From positions 12,400,001-12,464,000 of the forward strand of contig CAMGYJ010000011.1 of assembly GCA_946122785.1 (NCBI GenBank): a stretch of DNA of 64,000 nucleotides. The letters are read 5' to 3'. The stretch's first letter is position 1, and every line of letters begins with the position of its first letter. A program made the translations under genes and the position numbers. This DNA comes from Linum tenue. Its lineage: Eukaryota > Streptophyta > Magnoliopsida > Malpighiales > Linaceae. Shown piece by piece: positions 22,755 through 35,067 of the stretch. The notes under the pieces were generated by a model that had not been told where the DNA came from, did no database searches, and worked only from the letters and a program-made list of their open reading frames with translations.

Positions 22755-25700
22755 AGATTTTGGCAAGGAATGTGAGAGGAATTGGACCCTCCCAAACATT
22801 TCAAACTGCTGTGGGTCTGGTGCGTTCGAATAAGCCGGATCTTGTGTTCTTTTCTGAAATTCTATCTCGTCGTCGTGTCGTCTCCCGTCGTATGCGAGGC
22901 TTAGGTTTCCAAAATTCGCATTGTTTTTTTTTTGTGTGGATGTAGTCGATGCATCTAGTGGTCTAGTAGTAGCTTGGTCTCCTAAAGTTGATGCTTCAGT
23001 GTTTTTTCATTCTGATTTTGCATTTGTACTCGGATTAATGAAAATGATCTTTCCTATGTGGTGGTTTTGTGTGTACATTAGTTGTATCGAATCCCAAAGA
23101 GCCTCCCAGCTCGCCCAGCTGAGGGAAGTTTGTGATAATATTCACTTGCCATTCGTGGTAATCGGCGACTTTAATGCAACTCTGCATGCGGGTGAAAAGG
23201 ATGGGGGAACACGTGGAATGTGGGTCAATCGATTGATCTTCACTCCTTTATCCACGATTTAGGACTTCATGACCCGGGGTACCAGGGTGATCAGTTTACA
23301 TGGACGAATAAGAGGATGGGTCAAGCTTGTATTCGTGAGAGGCTGGATCGTGCACTTTGCTCCCAGACTTGGATGGACCAGTACCCTGAGACGCTTGTCA
23401 AGCATTATACGGACCAGGGGTCAGATCATAGAGCGCTGTTGTTGTCTGATAAGTCCTACCCTCGGTTATGTCACCCTCTGTTTCGATTTGATGCTCGTTG
23501 GGCAGATAATCCGGAGGTAAGGGCGATGATTTTCTATGTGTGGCAAGAAGAGGTTGAGGGTTCCCCCATGTATAAACTCTGGACCCATTTGAAGAGGCTT
23601 CGACATCTCTTATATGACTAGAGTAGAGCGGGAACGACCAATTCTCTTCGGAATATTAAAACTCTCTAGTATGAGATTGATCGCATCAAGTAGGGTTCTC
23701 CGATTAACTGGGATGAGGTGCGGGTGCTGGAGAGCGATCTAAGTCGTCAATGGGAAACGGAGGAAGTGTATTGGAAGCAGAAGTCTAGGGTTCGCTGGTT
23801 GAGATGGGGCGATCAAAATACTTCCTACTTTCACACGGTCACTCGGGCCAGACGAAAATGAAACTTTGTGGTGGGGCTACGGAATGAGGAAGGGGATTGG
23901 ATTACCGATGAAAAGGGGAAGGCTGATTTGGCCTCTGATTTTTATCAAACCCTTTTCACTATGGAGAATCAGATCCCATATATGGGAGCTAGGGTTGATG
24001 CTTTGCCTGTACTTAGGAAAGTCAATGATAATATGAATGCTCAGCTCACTGCGGCGGTCCTGCCTGCTGAGGTGAGAAAGACGGTCTTCTCTATGGGCTC
24101 TAAATAGGCTCCTGGTTCTGATGGCTTCACAGGAAAGTTTTACAAATCCTATTGGGATATTGTGGGCGAGTCGGTGGTGGATGCTGTGTGCTCCTTCTTT
24201 CAAACTAGCCGGCTCTTACGCAGCTTCAATCACACTTGGCTCACATTGATCCCTATTCCCTAAAGTAGACAATGTGGAGACTATTCTCCAATTGCGGCCC
24301 ATTAGTTTGTGTCAGTTTGTGTATAAAGTGATTACTAAGATTATGACTGAGAGACTGGCCCCGTTCCTTCCTCAGATTATTTCGGAAGGACAGAATGTTT
24401 TTATTCGGGAACCTCAGATAGTGGAGAATGTGCTTCTGGGGCACGAACTAATGCACTACCTGAAAATTAAAAATCGGGGGAAGAAGGGTTATATGGCTCT
24501 GAAGGTTGACATGGAAAAGGCCTATGATAGAGTTGAGTGGCCCTTCTTGCTTTCGATTCTAGCCAAGTTAGGATTGAAACACAATCCTTTCTAGCCAAGT
24601 TAGGTTTCAGCCAGACCTGGATTGGTTGGATTAGGGAATGTCTTAGTTCGGCGTCCTTCTCCATTCTAATGAATGGTTCTCCGGCGGGTTTCTTTCGGTC
24701 GTCTCGTGGTTTGAGACAGGGTGATCCCCTCTTTCCTCTCTTGTTTGTGCTATTTACGGAAGGATTTTTGGCTCTCCTACGTCGGGCCATTGCAGAGGGT
24801 AAGTTGGAGGGAGTGAAGGTGGCACCCCGAGCACCCAGGATCTCCCATTTGTTTTTTTGCGGATGACTCCTATTTATTTTTACGAGGATCGCTCCAGCAG
24901 TGTGAGAATCTGATAGAGGTGCTTAATGAATATGAGGAACTCAGTGGGCAACGCGTCAATCTGGGGAAATCAGCAGTGTGTTTTTAGTAAGAATATAGTT
25001 GGCCCAGATCAGGAGTTTCTGGCTCAAGTTTTGGGGGTAGGGGCTATTGGCGTCCATGATAAGTACCTGGGACTACCCTACTTTATTACCCGGTCAAAGA
25101 TGGATACGTTTCGGTTCGTGGAGGAACGTTTACTAGCTCGTCTTCAGGGATGGGCTCAGCGCTCTTTGTCGGCGGCGGCCAGGGAAACTCTGATTAAGTC
25201 TGTCGCTTTGGCACTCCCGCTGCACGTGATGTCTTGCTTTAAACTGCCGCTTACTCTGTGTAGAAATCTGGATAGACTGGTTGCGCGTTTTTTGTGGGGA
25301 GTGGAAGATGGGCATTCCCGCATTAGATGGATGTCTTGGAGCAGGGTGTGTCGGAGTAAACATGAGGGAGGGATGGGCTTTCTCCGGTTTGAGTTTTTCA
25401 ATCAAGCTCTCGTGGCTAAGATTGGCTGGCGCATTTTGACTGGGCCCCAGTCCCTGCTCCCCAGGTTTATAAAGGGAAGTATTTTCCTCATGGCTCTTTC
25501 CTTACTGCGACTACCCGCTCTTGGCCTTCCTGGGGTTGGCAAAGTATCCTGTATGGGCGATGGTTGTTGGCCTAGGGTCTTCGATGGCAGATTGGGGATG
25601 GAAGGAGGGTGAATGCCTTAACAGAGAGTTAGATTCCCTCGACCCACCCTGACCCTCCCACGTTCAATCCTCGGGTTGTTCCTCATGGGGTGGATCTGAA

Positions 25701-26887
25701 GGTGGCTGACTTCATCTGCCTAGTTGAAGGTCGCTGGTTGCCTGATAAGCTTGGAGAATGGTTTCCTTCGGAAATTTGTCGTGCTATCTGTGACATTCCG
25801 TTGCCTAGACGGGCTATGGAGGATAGACTTGTCTGGCATGCGACGGGTGATGGGGTTTTCTCGGTGAAATCAGCTTACCATTTGGCTGTTTTTCAGGACC
25901 AGCAGGGTGGGGTTAGCGCCCCACGGTTAGCTGGATGGATGGGGGAAGTTGAAAGCGGGTGTGGAGTCTGGGGATTCCGAACAAGTTAAAAGTGTTCCTG
26001 TGGCAAGTTTTGCATCGTTTCCTCCCCACTACGGAGGCTCTCATTGAAAGGAAGGTGGCAGTTCATCCCCGATGTCCGGTTTGCTGGGCTTCTCATGAAA
26101 CAATGGAACATCTGTTTTTCGATTGTTGTGTGGCTCGAGCATTATGGGATTCTGTTGGGTTAGAGCATGTGTGTCAAGGGTTGCCTCGTCACACGTTCCC
26201 TCTCTTTCTCAAACGGCTTCTGGCAATCATTAGGGACCCTCCCCAGGTCATGGCGGTTGTGGCGGTGCTCTGGAGGATCTGGAAGTCAAGGAACTGGGTT
26301 GTCTTTGAAGGCAAGCAGTTTGGGCTTCCGGCACTCCTCCATCAGTACCACCAGCAGTTGTGGGAGTGGACATCTCTGCTAAGAGATATGGTAGGGTGTG
26401 CCCCTGTGGTTGGTAGCCCTTTGGTATCCCATGCTAGCCAGGGTTCCCTCATCTGTAGGTGGGATGGAGCAGTTAGATATGGCTTTCATTCGGCAGGAGG
26501 GGTGGTGATGATGGGCCTGGATGGGGTGGTTGTGGATGCGATGGGTGTGTGCTTCCCGGAGATTGATGATTCGTTGCTTGTGGAGTTATTGGCACTCCGA
26601 AAGTAATCCTTTGGTGTCGGAGTCGAGGGCTGTTGTGTGTTCAGTTTGAGGGAGATGTGAAGGTGGTTATTGATAGGCTCAACTCGGGTCAGGGGAGTGA
26701 TAGTAGATCGGGAGTTATCTTCCGAGAGGTGCTGCTCTATCTGGCTGAGAATGCGGGATTTTGTGTTCGGTTTGTTGGTCGGCGTAATAACAGGGTAGCT
26801 CATTTGATGGCTCGGAACACCCTTTTTTTGTACCCGCTAGCGAGTCGTTCTTTTGATTTTGTAGCCTGGTTACGGTATGTGATGTAA
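22751..26887 (+). pseudogene. LINE ORF2: endonuclease, reverse transcriptase, zinc finger, RNase H
   Basis: ORF2 nicks target DNA and copies the RNA there. The start MKILARNVRG at 22751 is the usual endonuclease opening. Later come VIGDFNATL (about 23160), WTNKRMGQACIRERLDRAL, the RT blocks LRPISLCQFVYKVI and MALKVDMEKAYDRVEW (24490-24540), GLRQGDPLFPLLF, and a FADD-like site at about 24860 reached through a shift at a T-run. The reverse-transcriptase zinc-finger region is at 25960-26160 (LKVFLWQVLHRFLPTTEAL, C-P-x-C...H). RNase H is at 26450-26850 (WDGAVR, FVGRRNNRVAHLMAR). There are at least six frameshifts and stops. One shift comes from a local duplication of CTAGCCAAGTTAGG at about 24558 and 24592. 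Confidence 0.88.
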
Positions 26888-26930
26888 TGATCTTTTCTCA
26901 ATATATGATTATCTTTTGTAAAAAAAATAA

Positions 26931-28048
26931 TATATAAATAGATTCAAATCAGGTCAATAACCTCGAGTTATACAAGCCCATCCTAATTTTGTAGCTAAAC
27001 GTGCAGTATATTCATGAATCCAGTAACAATTGTCAAAATGAAAAGGACGTAATGAAATAAAGGCCAGAAGCCCACAACGATAGTGGAAACAATTTATAGG
27101 CCCAACCAATGTTAGAACCAATATCTCTCTTTGAAGCCCGATGAAGCCCGATGACGAGTTGGATCGAAAATGGAGAAGGGGTTTGCTTCCTTCTTGTTCT
27201 CTATGAAAATAAAAAATGATTAAGAAGTGATTATGAAAAATAATCTATATAATTTATGAAGCAGATTCATGGGTTACTTTTGCAGGGATTCAAAATTGGA
27301 GGCTTCTGAGAGCTTCACGGCGGGGCATTATTGTCATTTCATTCTCCTGGCCGCTTAATGAAGTGCTCCGTTTTGGGATGGCATTAATTGGTGTCTAATT
27401 GCGGGAATTGGTTACAAGTTAGTTGGTGGGTTGATTAACAATTTTAGGCTTTCTGGCCGATTAATGAAGTGAAATGGGCTAATAATATAGAAGGTAAATT
27501 CTAATTGCTGGACTTGGCCCATAATTGCGTTCCCTACGTAGAATTGGAAAAGGTTAATTCTGTATCAGGTTTTTGGAATGAGTGTCGAGGCTAATAGCTT
27601 TTCAGGTTTTTGGTTTTACAGTATCCGTCGTCCGGTGGTTGTCGTCCCTGGGTTTGTTATCTAGAATTAGCAAAGGTAAGAACATAATCAGGTTTTTGGA
27701 ATATATGAACTTAGTGCCCGGCCTTTTGGAATATATGAGGTCAGTGTTGAGGTTAATACCGTATCAGGTTTTTGTTTTTCTAGTATTCATCATTGTCGTC
27801 GTCCAGTTTGTCCATCTATGGTTCGTATTGAAGATACTCCTGGTTCTTCTTCAGCAATAAATCGACTTCAGCAAGATGCTCGACTTCAGCAGGATGCTCC
27901 TGATCCTTCCTTGACAATAAAACGACATCAACAGAATAGGGGTCAATGTTAGTATTGAGATGATGACATATATGAATTTGATTCTTTTTATGTTGTTTGG
28001 AGGGGAGGAAGTTATATATTGGTAGTCACAATCATTTGATTTGCAGGG
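26931..28048. other. Non-coding stretch before the Helitron Rep gene
   Basis: No gene is seen. The phrase ATCAGGTTTTTGGAAT or a variant occurs at about 27566, 27606, 27688 and 27766, as part of an imperfect local duplication (27560-27645 against 27690-27800). This stretch probably contains the Helitron 5' end and the leader of its Rep gene, but I cannot fix a TC start. Confidence 0.4.
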
Positions 28049-30032
28049 TTGAGGAGGGCTATTTGCAGGCCACCTAAACATCCTCCACAACAACAAATTG
28101 TGGCTGAAAGAGCCCGTCTTAATCAACGTAATTATCCGTTATTTGTGTTTTCTACTACTTCTAAAAATATTGTTGTGGTGTATGTTATTTGTTATCGTAC
28201 ACAACGTTTTCCTTCGCAGGGATTGATAGGTTAAATGTTCAACTTCGCCGAATGGATCTACTGTTGGCTCAATTCCATCGCAAGTAGCGTGGTATAATTA
28301 TGAATAGGCGTTTGGGATGTGCAGTTCAACGTCGTGTGCCTCTAAATATTGGTAGTTATCAGTTTTATAAAAGTTGTCGTTGTCATTATTTGATTATGAT
28401 TTGATGATGATGAATTACGTAGTTCCTCTTTTCTCACAGATTATACTTTGTGTTTGTTACGTTTGCGGTCAAAACGAGCACGTGTACTACGTTCTATTTG
28501 TTTATTGAGAAGACGGTTGGTTAATGCTATACCTAGGGGATTCACACGTAATCATGGTTGGTTTGCATTATGTAACATATTTCCCTCTTCAATTTTTATT
28601 TTCTATTTATTTTTCAATAGTCTTATGTGAGATTTTGTGTGTAGGTCTTCCTTCCGTTGAAGTTTTCAGTCTTGGTGAACCTTCTTGCCTTTGTCAATAC
28701 TGTAATGCAGTGATGTGGGTCGAAGAAAGCACGTTACATTCTAGGAGTCATGCTAATCCGGTGTTTCCATTATGTTGCAAACGAGGTAGGGTGAAATTGC
28801 CTCCAAGGCGAGATCCACCTGGATTTTTGAAAGATCTCTTGGAATCTTCAACTCCTATGAGTCGGCACTTTAGGGAGGCAATCCGTATATACAATGCCAT
28901 ATTTAGCTTCATTTCCCTTGGCGGTAAAGTGGATCGTGGTATAAATGATGGTGGTGGTGTATATGTCTATTCTATAAGTGGTCAGATATATCACAGTATA
29001 GGCAGCTTGTTGAAGGTCAACCACCCATATTTGCACAATTATATATTCATGAATCTACCTCCGAGCTTCAGAATCGACTCCAATTATTTCCAAGTGAAGA
29101 TCATTCAAATACGTTGCGATCTGAGATCGTTAGAGATTTGCAAGAAATGTTTGACAGGAACAATGTTTTGGTTCAAACCTTTCGCATGGCTCGGGAAAAA
29201 ATATCTGAAGCTACCGTTGAAGAGTTAAAGATCAAATTATTTGCTAAGCGTGCACAGGATGGTAGAGAATATGATTTACCAACGGGAAATGATGTTGCAG
29301 CTTTGATAGTGGATGAAACTGGTCAGGATACATTTGAGCCAGACATTATTGTTCAATATAAGAGCTCTAAATTAGAGAGAATTAATTATGGACATCCATC
29401 ATTAATGGCATTACAGTATCCTCTTCTCTTTCCTTATGGTGAGGATGGTTGGCATCCTGATATACCCTGTGTTGATGAGGATGATGAAGAAGAAGATCTC
29501 TGGAATAACAATACTTCGTCCCAGTGTGATTATTATGCATATCGTCTTCAGACCAGATTTGATCAATCAAATGCAATGTTATTAACTAGGAAGTTATTTC
29601 AACAGTATGTGGGGAATGCTTATGCATTGGTTGAAGCTGAATGTCTTGATTGGATTCGAAATAACCAATCTAAATTGCGTGCTCATTATGTGAGTGGTTT
29701 GGTGGATGCATTTTTACGTGGTGACTCTGATCTAGATTCGACTAGCAAGCATGTTATTCTTGCAGCTTCTCATACAGGCAGTCCACGATACAAGTATGAG
29801 AATTTTCAGGATGCTATGGCTATTTGTAGGTGGCTGGGATACCCTGATTTGTTTATTACATTTACCTGTAATGCAAATTGGCCTGAAATCCAATTTATGG
29901 TGGATTTGGTTAACTCGGATGGTCGGAAAGATGTCGATCGATCTGATATCTTTGCTAGAGTATTCAAGCTTAAATTGCATCAGTTGATGTCTGAGATTAG
30001 AGATAAGAAAATATTTGGGGCTACAACTGGAT
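28049..30032 (+). pseudogene. Helitron Rep/helicase, N-terminal part
   Basis: This is the first part of the rolling-circle initiator. Small basic exon-like pieces precede 28645. From 28645 (tgtgtag|GTCTTCC) the frame has cysteine pairs (LCQYCNAVMW, FPLCCKRGRVKLPP) and SRHFREAIRIYNAIFSFISLGG, typical of plant Helitron Rep proteins. A one-base frameshift near 29016 moves to the frame that continues through LLFPYGEDGWHPD and the start of the Helitron-like N domain, RWLGYPDLFITFTCNANWPE. The exon ends at 30032 with GGAT|gtaagt. Joining it to 39844 gives TGYVMAIEFQKRG in frame, so the intron is now about 9.8 kb because of the inserted TIR element. Confidence 0.82.
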
Positions 30033-30134
30033 GTAAGTTGTTTTATATATGTTTATTTATTTATTCAATTTTTTTACTATTATATTCCTCAATCATCCTA
30101 TGTTTCTGCCTGTGTAGATGATGAGATTTGTAAA

Positions 30135-30135
<1 letters not shown>

Positions 30136-30188
<53 letters not shown>
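30136..30188. repeat. (TA)n microsatellite, target of the TIR element
   Basis: About 26 TA units directly precede the left end of the 9.3 kb TIR element. A shorter TA-rich tract (39448-39475) follows its right end, so any target duplication is hidden in TA repeats. Confidence 0.9.
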
Positions 30189-30190
<2 letters not shown>

Positions 30191-31040
30191 TGACTTCTAC
30201 GGTGCCCAGGGCAAAATCCGGGTACGGGTACCTTGGCCGATCTTAACCATTCGTTTTCAATCTCCACGGCTCACGTTTGTTAAACCTAACTGCGCCACTA
30301 AATAACTAAACAAATTACAAAAAGCCTCCTCCGCGTTAAGTTTGTTTTCATCCTAGTCCAACTAACTGCCCCGATTAAATTAAATGGATTAAGACTGCAA
30401 ACCCAATTGGGTAGACCCACTGCCGCCCAAACCAATTTCCAGTCTCCCTAACCAATTACACGATCCCTCTCTCGTCTTGGAGGGACGCCACTTCACAGTT
30501 CCAAGAGAAGCTCCCCATCCAATTTGAACTCCCTTTTTTTAATCATCTTTTTGAATCCCAATTACTTGCATCCACATTCGACGTAGATTGAATTTCCCAA
30601 AAAAAATTTGTCTTGTTTCTTCTTCGCCATTGTATTTCCCCTCGCCTATCTCTTTCTAACACGATTACGGCGACCATGTCTATTATTGTGTTCATCGAAC
30701 TTTTCATTTGCAAAAGAACCCTTGAAAGAGGTTTGCTAACCCTAGGGTTCATGTCGCTAGTGCTTTGTCATCTTGTCTTAGCGTTATTGTGATTTTCTCG
30801 AGCCTTATATCTCTCGGTGAAGTTTAGGTTTCCTGATATGTAGTGTTCGTCTCGCCCAGAGGATTGAGGAAGAAGATGAAGAACACATAATTTGATTCGA
30901 ATCGGATGGAGAGGTCTCCTTAGTTTGTGTTTATGTATATAACGGTGCGTTTAGGACTAATTCTAGTTGGACTGGGTCTGATCATTGATTTTTGCAGGCT
31001 TTTAAATAACATTCAAACGTGGGCTTGTACATGACCCATG
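30189..31040. repeat. Left long TIR of the MULE-like element
   Basis: It is the reverse complement of 38521-39447. Matching landmarks include CCAATTTCCAGTCTCCC (30434 region; right copy near 39258), ATGTCGCTAGTGCTTTGTCATCTTG (30750; right copy near 38790) and GGTCTGATCATTGATTTTTGCAGG (30976; right copy near 38570). An ORF at 30543-30752 is a shadow of this repeat. Confidence 0.85.
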
Positions 31041-31190
31041 CAATATTCAAAAGTGGGCCTGGAACCTGCGAGCCCATTAGTTTTCTCCTGCGGTATCAGC
31101 GCCAACCCTAGTTTAACTAGCTTTAGTTACCCTAGTTTAACCTACACGAGTTAACATCATCATTACTACATATCTTCCCAAATCTTCTAA

Positions 31191-31571
31191 CTCTTGACAT
31201 TCCAGACTCAACCGTCTCCATCACACGTCTCCACACTCAACCCCCACGATCACTTTTTCTTACACCTACAATCTCTCTTTCCTCCATCTTCACCTTCCCT
31301 TGTTCCTTCTTCCTCTGACTCCATGGCAAACATGGGCATACTAACTCTATCAAACGACGACTGCCAATCCACCCCAAGTCTCACGGACTATCTTTCATTC
31401 ACGAGCAAGACATCTATTGTGGCCGAGTACGAGTTCATCCACCTGAGTCCTTTCCCTCAAGAAGTGAAGAAGTTAATTAAAAATCTTGGCTGGGAAAAGT
31501 TCTTTGATCTCCGGAGTCGAGGGAGCACCAGTTACTGCCCGCATGTGGTGAGGAAGTTCTATCACTTTTAA
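31191..31571 (+). pseudogene. Fragment resembling the plant transposon-protein (PF20167-like) N-terminus
   Basis: This frame of about 125 residues starts with a Ser/Pro/His-rich leader; an internal ATG at 31323 (MANMGI) is a better start. The second half has a conserved-looking segment: Gly-Trp-Glu-Lys in KNLGWEKFF, and an aromatic end, VVRKFYHF. The same layout (GWE...VR-F) is seen in the Copia ORF3. The frame stops at 31569. I infer relationship to the putative plant transposon-protein domain from these motifs only. Confidence 0.4.
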
Positions 31572-31635
31572 TTTTTTTTTAGTATTGGTTCGAAGCTAGG
31601 TGAACATTAATTTTACTCACTTTGTATAAAATCTT

Positions 31636-32330
31636 GTGTCAATCATGTATGGTACTATTCAACAACACAGCTTACAACTAATGTTAAAAGGGGCAAAATC
31701 TAGTGAGTGCTTCAAGATTGCTCGTGAGGGAATTCAATCATTATGTGAAAAGTTGGACATGGTGGACATTGGCAACGTGGACATACCCGGCATTAATAGG
31801 CCGAAGGCGAATGAAATTTTGTTGGATCCATTACAAGTCAAAGCTAAAGGTTCGGGGGCTAAAAAATCTAAAAGGAAGAAAGGAGAACCACGACAGTGTA
31901 GCAATTGCGGTGAATTTGGCCACTATAGGACCCGATGCCCACATCCTGTTGGCTATGTGAAGCCAACCTCAAACGGTGATGCCCCGAATGATGGTGTTTC
32001 GGAAGAAGGTGGCGGTGGCGATGACACCGATGTTGATCCTCCCACCACTAAGGATTGTTGAAAAGCATTGCAGTAAGTGCGGTTCTACCAATCATAATGC
32101 AAGAACGTGTACTGGGTCTGGGCCATCGGATGATGAAAATGACGATGATGAAAATGACGATGACGACGATTATGAGCAACCTAGGGTAAGAATAAGATAT
32201 AATTGTTCGTGTCTACACAATGCAGTTGCACCCAATATTTTTGTACGTCTAAAATCGTCGTTATCGATTTTGCAGAAGAGGCCTGTTACAAGAAGTAGCA
32301 AACTAAGGATTGTTGAAAACTTGAAGTGAA
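31636..32330 (+). pseudogene. FAR1/MULE-type C-terminal fragment with two zinc knuckles
   Basis: The first frame (31636-32061) has a helical region, then INRPKANEILLDPLQVKAKG and a Lys-rich stretch. A CCHC knuckle follows, CSNCGEFGHYRTRC, at about 31900-31940. A +1-type shift near 32045 leads to a second knuckle, CSKCGSTNHNARTC (about 32070-32112), and an acidic Asp-rich tail (about 32130-32180). FAR1-related and MULE transposase proteins end with a 'DP...VKTKG...' stretch and zinc knuckles, which fits. The SWIM and catalytic parts are missing, so this is a remnant or a captured gene end. Confidence 0.5.
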
Positions 32331-32439
32331 GATGGACGTCCTTATCCTATTCGATTAGGACCAATGGACAATGTGAAGACTGCCAGTATCAGCTTGAAGC
32401 GGCGTCGTTTGATTTATAAGAGGACTGTTGCCGTCTGCG

Positions 32440-33760
32440 GTGTGGTTTTACTTGTGTGTCGTTTTATTTATGTGTCTCTTTGGTTTATAAGAAGACTACT
32501 GGCTTCTACGGTGTCGTTTTATTTAGTTCGGATGGATTTGATTGAATTCGATATGGAGGTTGCTCCCTAAATAAATCATGTGCAACATTTCAGTTGAATT
32601 ATTTTTCTCACTCGTTTTTTTTATTGAATTATTAGATCGAATTTTTTACTTGTTTTTAAAATTACTTAATTTTAGCTACTAAAATTATGAAATGTAATTT
32701 GGGCGTGAAATGACAAGAGCATGCGCCGACAGAGGACTTCTGAAAATGGTGGCAGTAATCAAGAAATAAACTACAGTATTTTTTTTGAGTGAAAGATCCC
32801 TCACCGATATATTATTAAGATCTCAAACACTAATTACAAAAGTACAAATCTTGAAAAACAAAACAATGTACTTTCCCTCCTCCCACTTTTATACTATACA
32901 TATGGCAACTTTCCCCTCTTGTATATATTTTGGGAGCATGATCAACAAGTACGCGTCAATGTCGCACAAAAGAACCATCATATGACGTAGGGTTCCAGAA
33001 CACCTATTATGGAATCGTAACAACATATGATGATTCTTTGGGCGATATTCAAACGGCGACTTATTGTCATTGCTCCCCTCCCTGCCTCTAACAAAGACCC
33101 TGCATGGAGAGCAAAGGAGAAACAATACAACGAAGGATTTAGTTTAACAGTCATGATCTAACAATGACATAATTAAAGGAACTGAGATCTAAAATAATAC
33201 GCAGTCTCATCTTTACCACTGCACCCGAAAATAAAGCATGGACAGGAGGACGAAGAGGTGGATGGGGTTGATTTTCGGGGTTGAGAAGATGGGAGAAAGG
33301 GGTCTTTTCAGGTCTTGAGAGGAGGAACGAACAACAGCAGGAGATGAGTGCCTCTTGGGTTTCGGAGCATGGTCTCTCCCTCTCTGATTAAAGAATTTAT
33401 AAATGAGCTCATAAATTTACTTTGCCTTTCCAGCCCTTCCCAATTACTGAAAATCACACTCCCTACCGCTGCCTCGGCCTTGGTAACGTCAGCACTGGTT
33501 AGGGGCAAATGCGACTTTCCGAAAACGGTGATATCTGATTGGGTGACACGCCGCGGTTAGGATTGAAGCTCTTTCACCATCGGATTAAACGAAAATTTAG
33601 GAATTGACGGCGGGAGATGGGGATGTGCTTTTAGACTGGCTTTGTAGATTAACTAACTTTTTCGTTTACCAAAATTAATCTACATATTTGGTACCTGTAA
33701 TTGTAACCCTAAACCCTAAACCCGAATCCCTAAACCCTAAACCCTAAACCCGAACCAATC
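32440..33760. repeat. Duplicated segment, copy 1 (partner 34540-36060)
   Basis: Landmarks shared with 34540-36060 are TATAAGAAGACT(A/G)(C/T)TGGC, then ACATATGGCAACTTTCC (32898 against 35204), TTTGGGAGCATGATCAACAAGTACGCGTCAAT, GCACCCGAAAATAAAGCAT, and TCTCTGATTAAAGAATTTATAAATGAGC (33380 against 35697). On the minus strand both copies contain a similar 66-82 residue frame (33308-33508; 35620-35868) ending GTHLLLLFVPP. I do not recognise it, and it may be a captured exon. Confidence 0.75.
33710..33753. repeat. Interstitial telomere-like repeats (CCCTAAA)n, copy 1
   Basis: The sequence reads CCCTAAA CCCTAAA CCCGAAT CCCTAAA CCCTAAA CCCTAAA CCCGAA, that is, seven telomere-like heptamers of the plant type, two of them degenerate. 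Shorter tracts occur at 36032-36054 and 36689-36711 in the duplicated segments. Confidence 0.9.
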
Positions 33761-33787
33761 AATACCATATACTCTACAACAATAACA

Positions 33788-34014
33788 CCTTAGCATCTCC
33801 ATCCCATTGCTAAACCAACCTTTAGCAATTGGCAAAGTCTAGGTGGCAACTCAATTGGCAATTGCAAGGGATGGAGAGGCAATTGCTTATTTAGAAATTA
33901 CAAACAAAACTTAGGGATGTAGGTGGTTTGCAATTCTTTTAACTGAAATTGCTAAATATGATGATGTGGCTGTAGGGACCACGTTTAGAAATTGCTAGGG
34001 ATGGAGATGGTATT
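33788..34014. repeat. MITE-like element with CATCTCCATCCC ends
   Basis: The left end reads CATCTCCATCCCATTGCTAAA and the right end TTAGAAATTGCTAGGGATGGAGATG. They are imperfect inverted repeats about 225 bp apart. Related copies end at 36424 and 37081 (AGGGATGAAGATG) and begin near 36227 and 36884 (ATCTCCATCCCC). Superfamily and target site are unclear. Confidence 0.5.
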
Positions 34015-34864
34015 ATACACGAACCAATCCATCCCATTGCTTATTTAGTAGCATCCTAGGTGGCACCATTATTTAGCAAGATTGCAATGCCACCTAGGAT
34101 ATTTTTTCTAAACTAGCAAGATTGCTAAATTAGGAATTCTTCTTGCAATGCCAAACCGTAATACACGAACCAATCAATAACATATACTCTACAACAATAA
34201 CACCTTATAGGCTTATACCCTAACCAATCAATACCATATATACTCTAAACCATCAACACCTTGCTTATTTAGACCATCTCGAATGGTGCAAGTTGCAAAT
34301 TTTCATGCAGCACACACATATATACAATTCCAATCATAATACTTTACATAATTCGAATAACACAACGACAAAAAACAACTTGAGAGAAAACTCAAATTAA
34401 TATAACACACTCACCAATTAATATTGAATTGCATTGAAAATTAAGTAGGACCCACGGTCACAATTGATGTATAGTTAAAGTTGCTGAAGTGTCAATTGGG
34501 ACCATATATTTGCTCGGTGTTGGAAACTTGAACTGAAACTAGAAGTCCTCCTATGCCGAGTCGTTTGGTATATAAGAAGACTGTTGGCTCTTGCGGTGTC
34601 GTTTAATTTATGCACTCATTAATGGTCAGTTGAAGGCAATTTTTAAGCACTCTAAATAAATCATGTGCAACATTTCAGTTGAATAATCTTGAGAACTAGT
34701 TTTTTTTATTCAATTATTACATCGTATTTTTTGCACTAATTTTTTGCACTCATTAAATGGGTAGAGCATGTGGCGACAGAGGAGCAGAGTTCGAAATCCG
34801 GCAAAAAATCCGGTTGGCCCAATCGTAACGACTTCTAAAAATGGAGTCAGTAGTCAACAAATAA

Positions 34865-35067
34865 AGTACAGTATTTTTATTGGGAGTGTAGGATCCCCTG
34901 CAGATTTAGAAGATCTCAAACGCTTAATAGTACAAAGTACAGTATTTTTATTGGGAGTGGAGGATCTCCTACAGATTTAGTAGATCTCAAACGCTTAATA
35001 GTACAAAGTACAGTATTTTTATTGGGAGTGGAGGATCCCTCGCAGATTTAGAAGATCTCAAACACTT
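34865..35067. repeat. Three tandem copies of a 71-bp unit
   Basis: The unit AGTACAGTATTTTTATTGGG... starts at 34865, 34936 and 35007. Each continues with GATCTCAAACGCTTAATAGTACAA, except the last, which diverges after CTCAAACAC. Confidence 0.9.

Larger units (their letters stand above)
21031..26930 (+). mobile_element. Non-LTR retrotransposon (LINE, L1-type with RNase H), 5'-truncated and decayed
   Basis: It has an ORF1 with a CCHC knuckle and an ORF2 with endonuclease, reverse transcriptase, zinc finger and RNase H, all on the plus strand. It ends with TTTTGTAAAAAAAATAATA near 26930, a short A-rich tail. Sequence resembling the N-terminal domain of plant LINE ORF1 begins abruptly after the Gypsy LTR. 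The element was therefore either 5'-truncated on insertion or cut by the Gypsy insertion. Many frameshifts are present, several at homopolymers. Confidence 0.88.

Noticed and set aside
30061..30305. Frames of 68 and 96 codons across the TA repeat
   Set aside because: They are made of Tyr-Ile repeats encoded by the microsatellite and are not genes.
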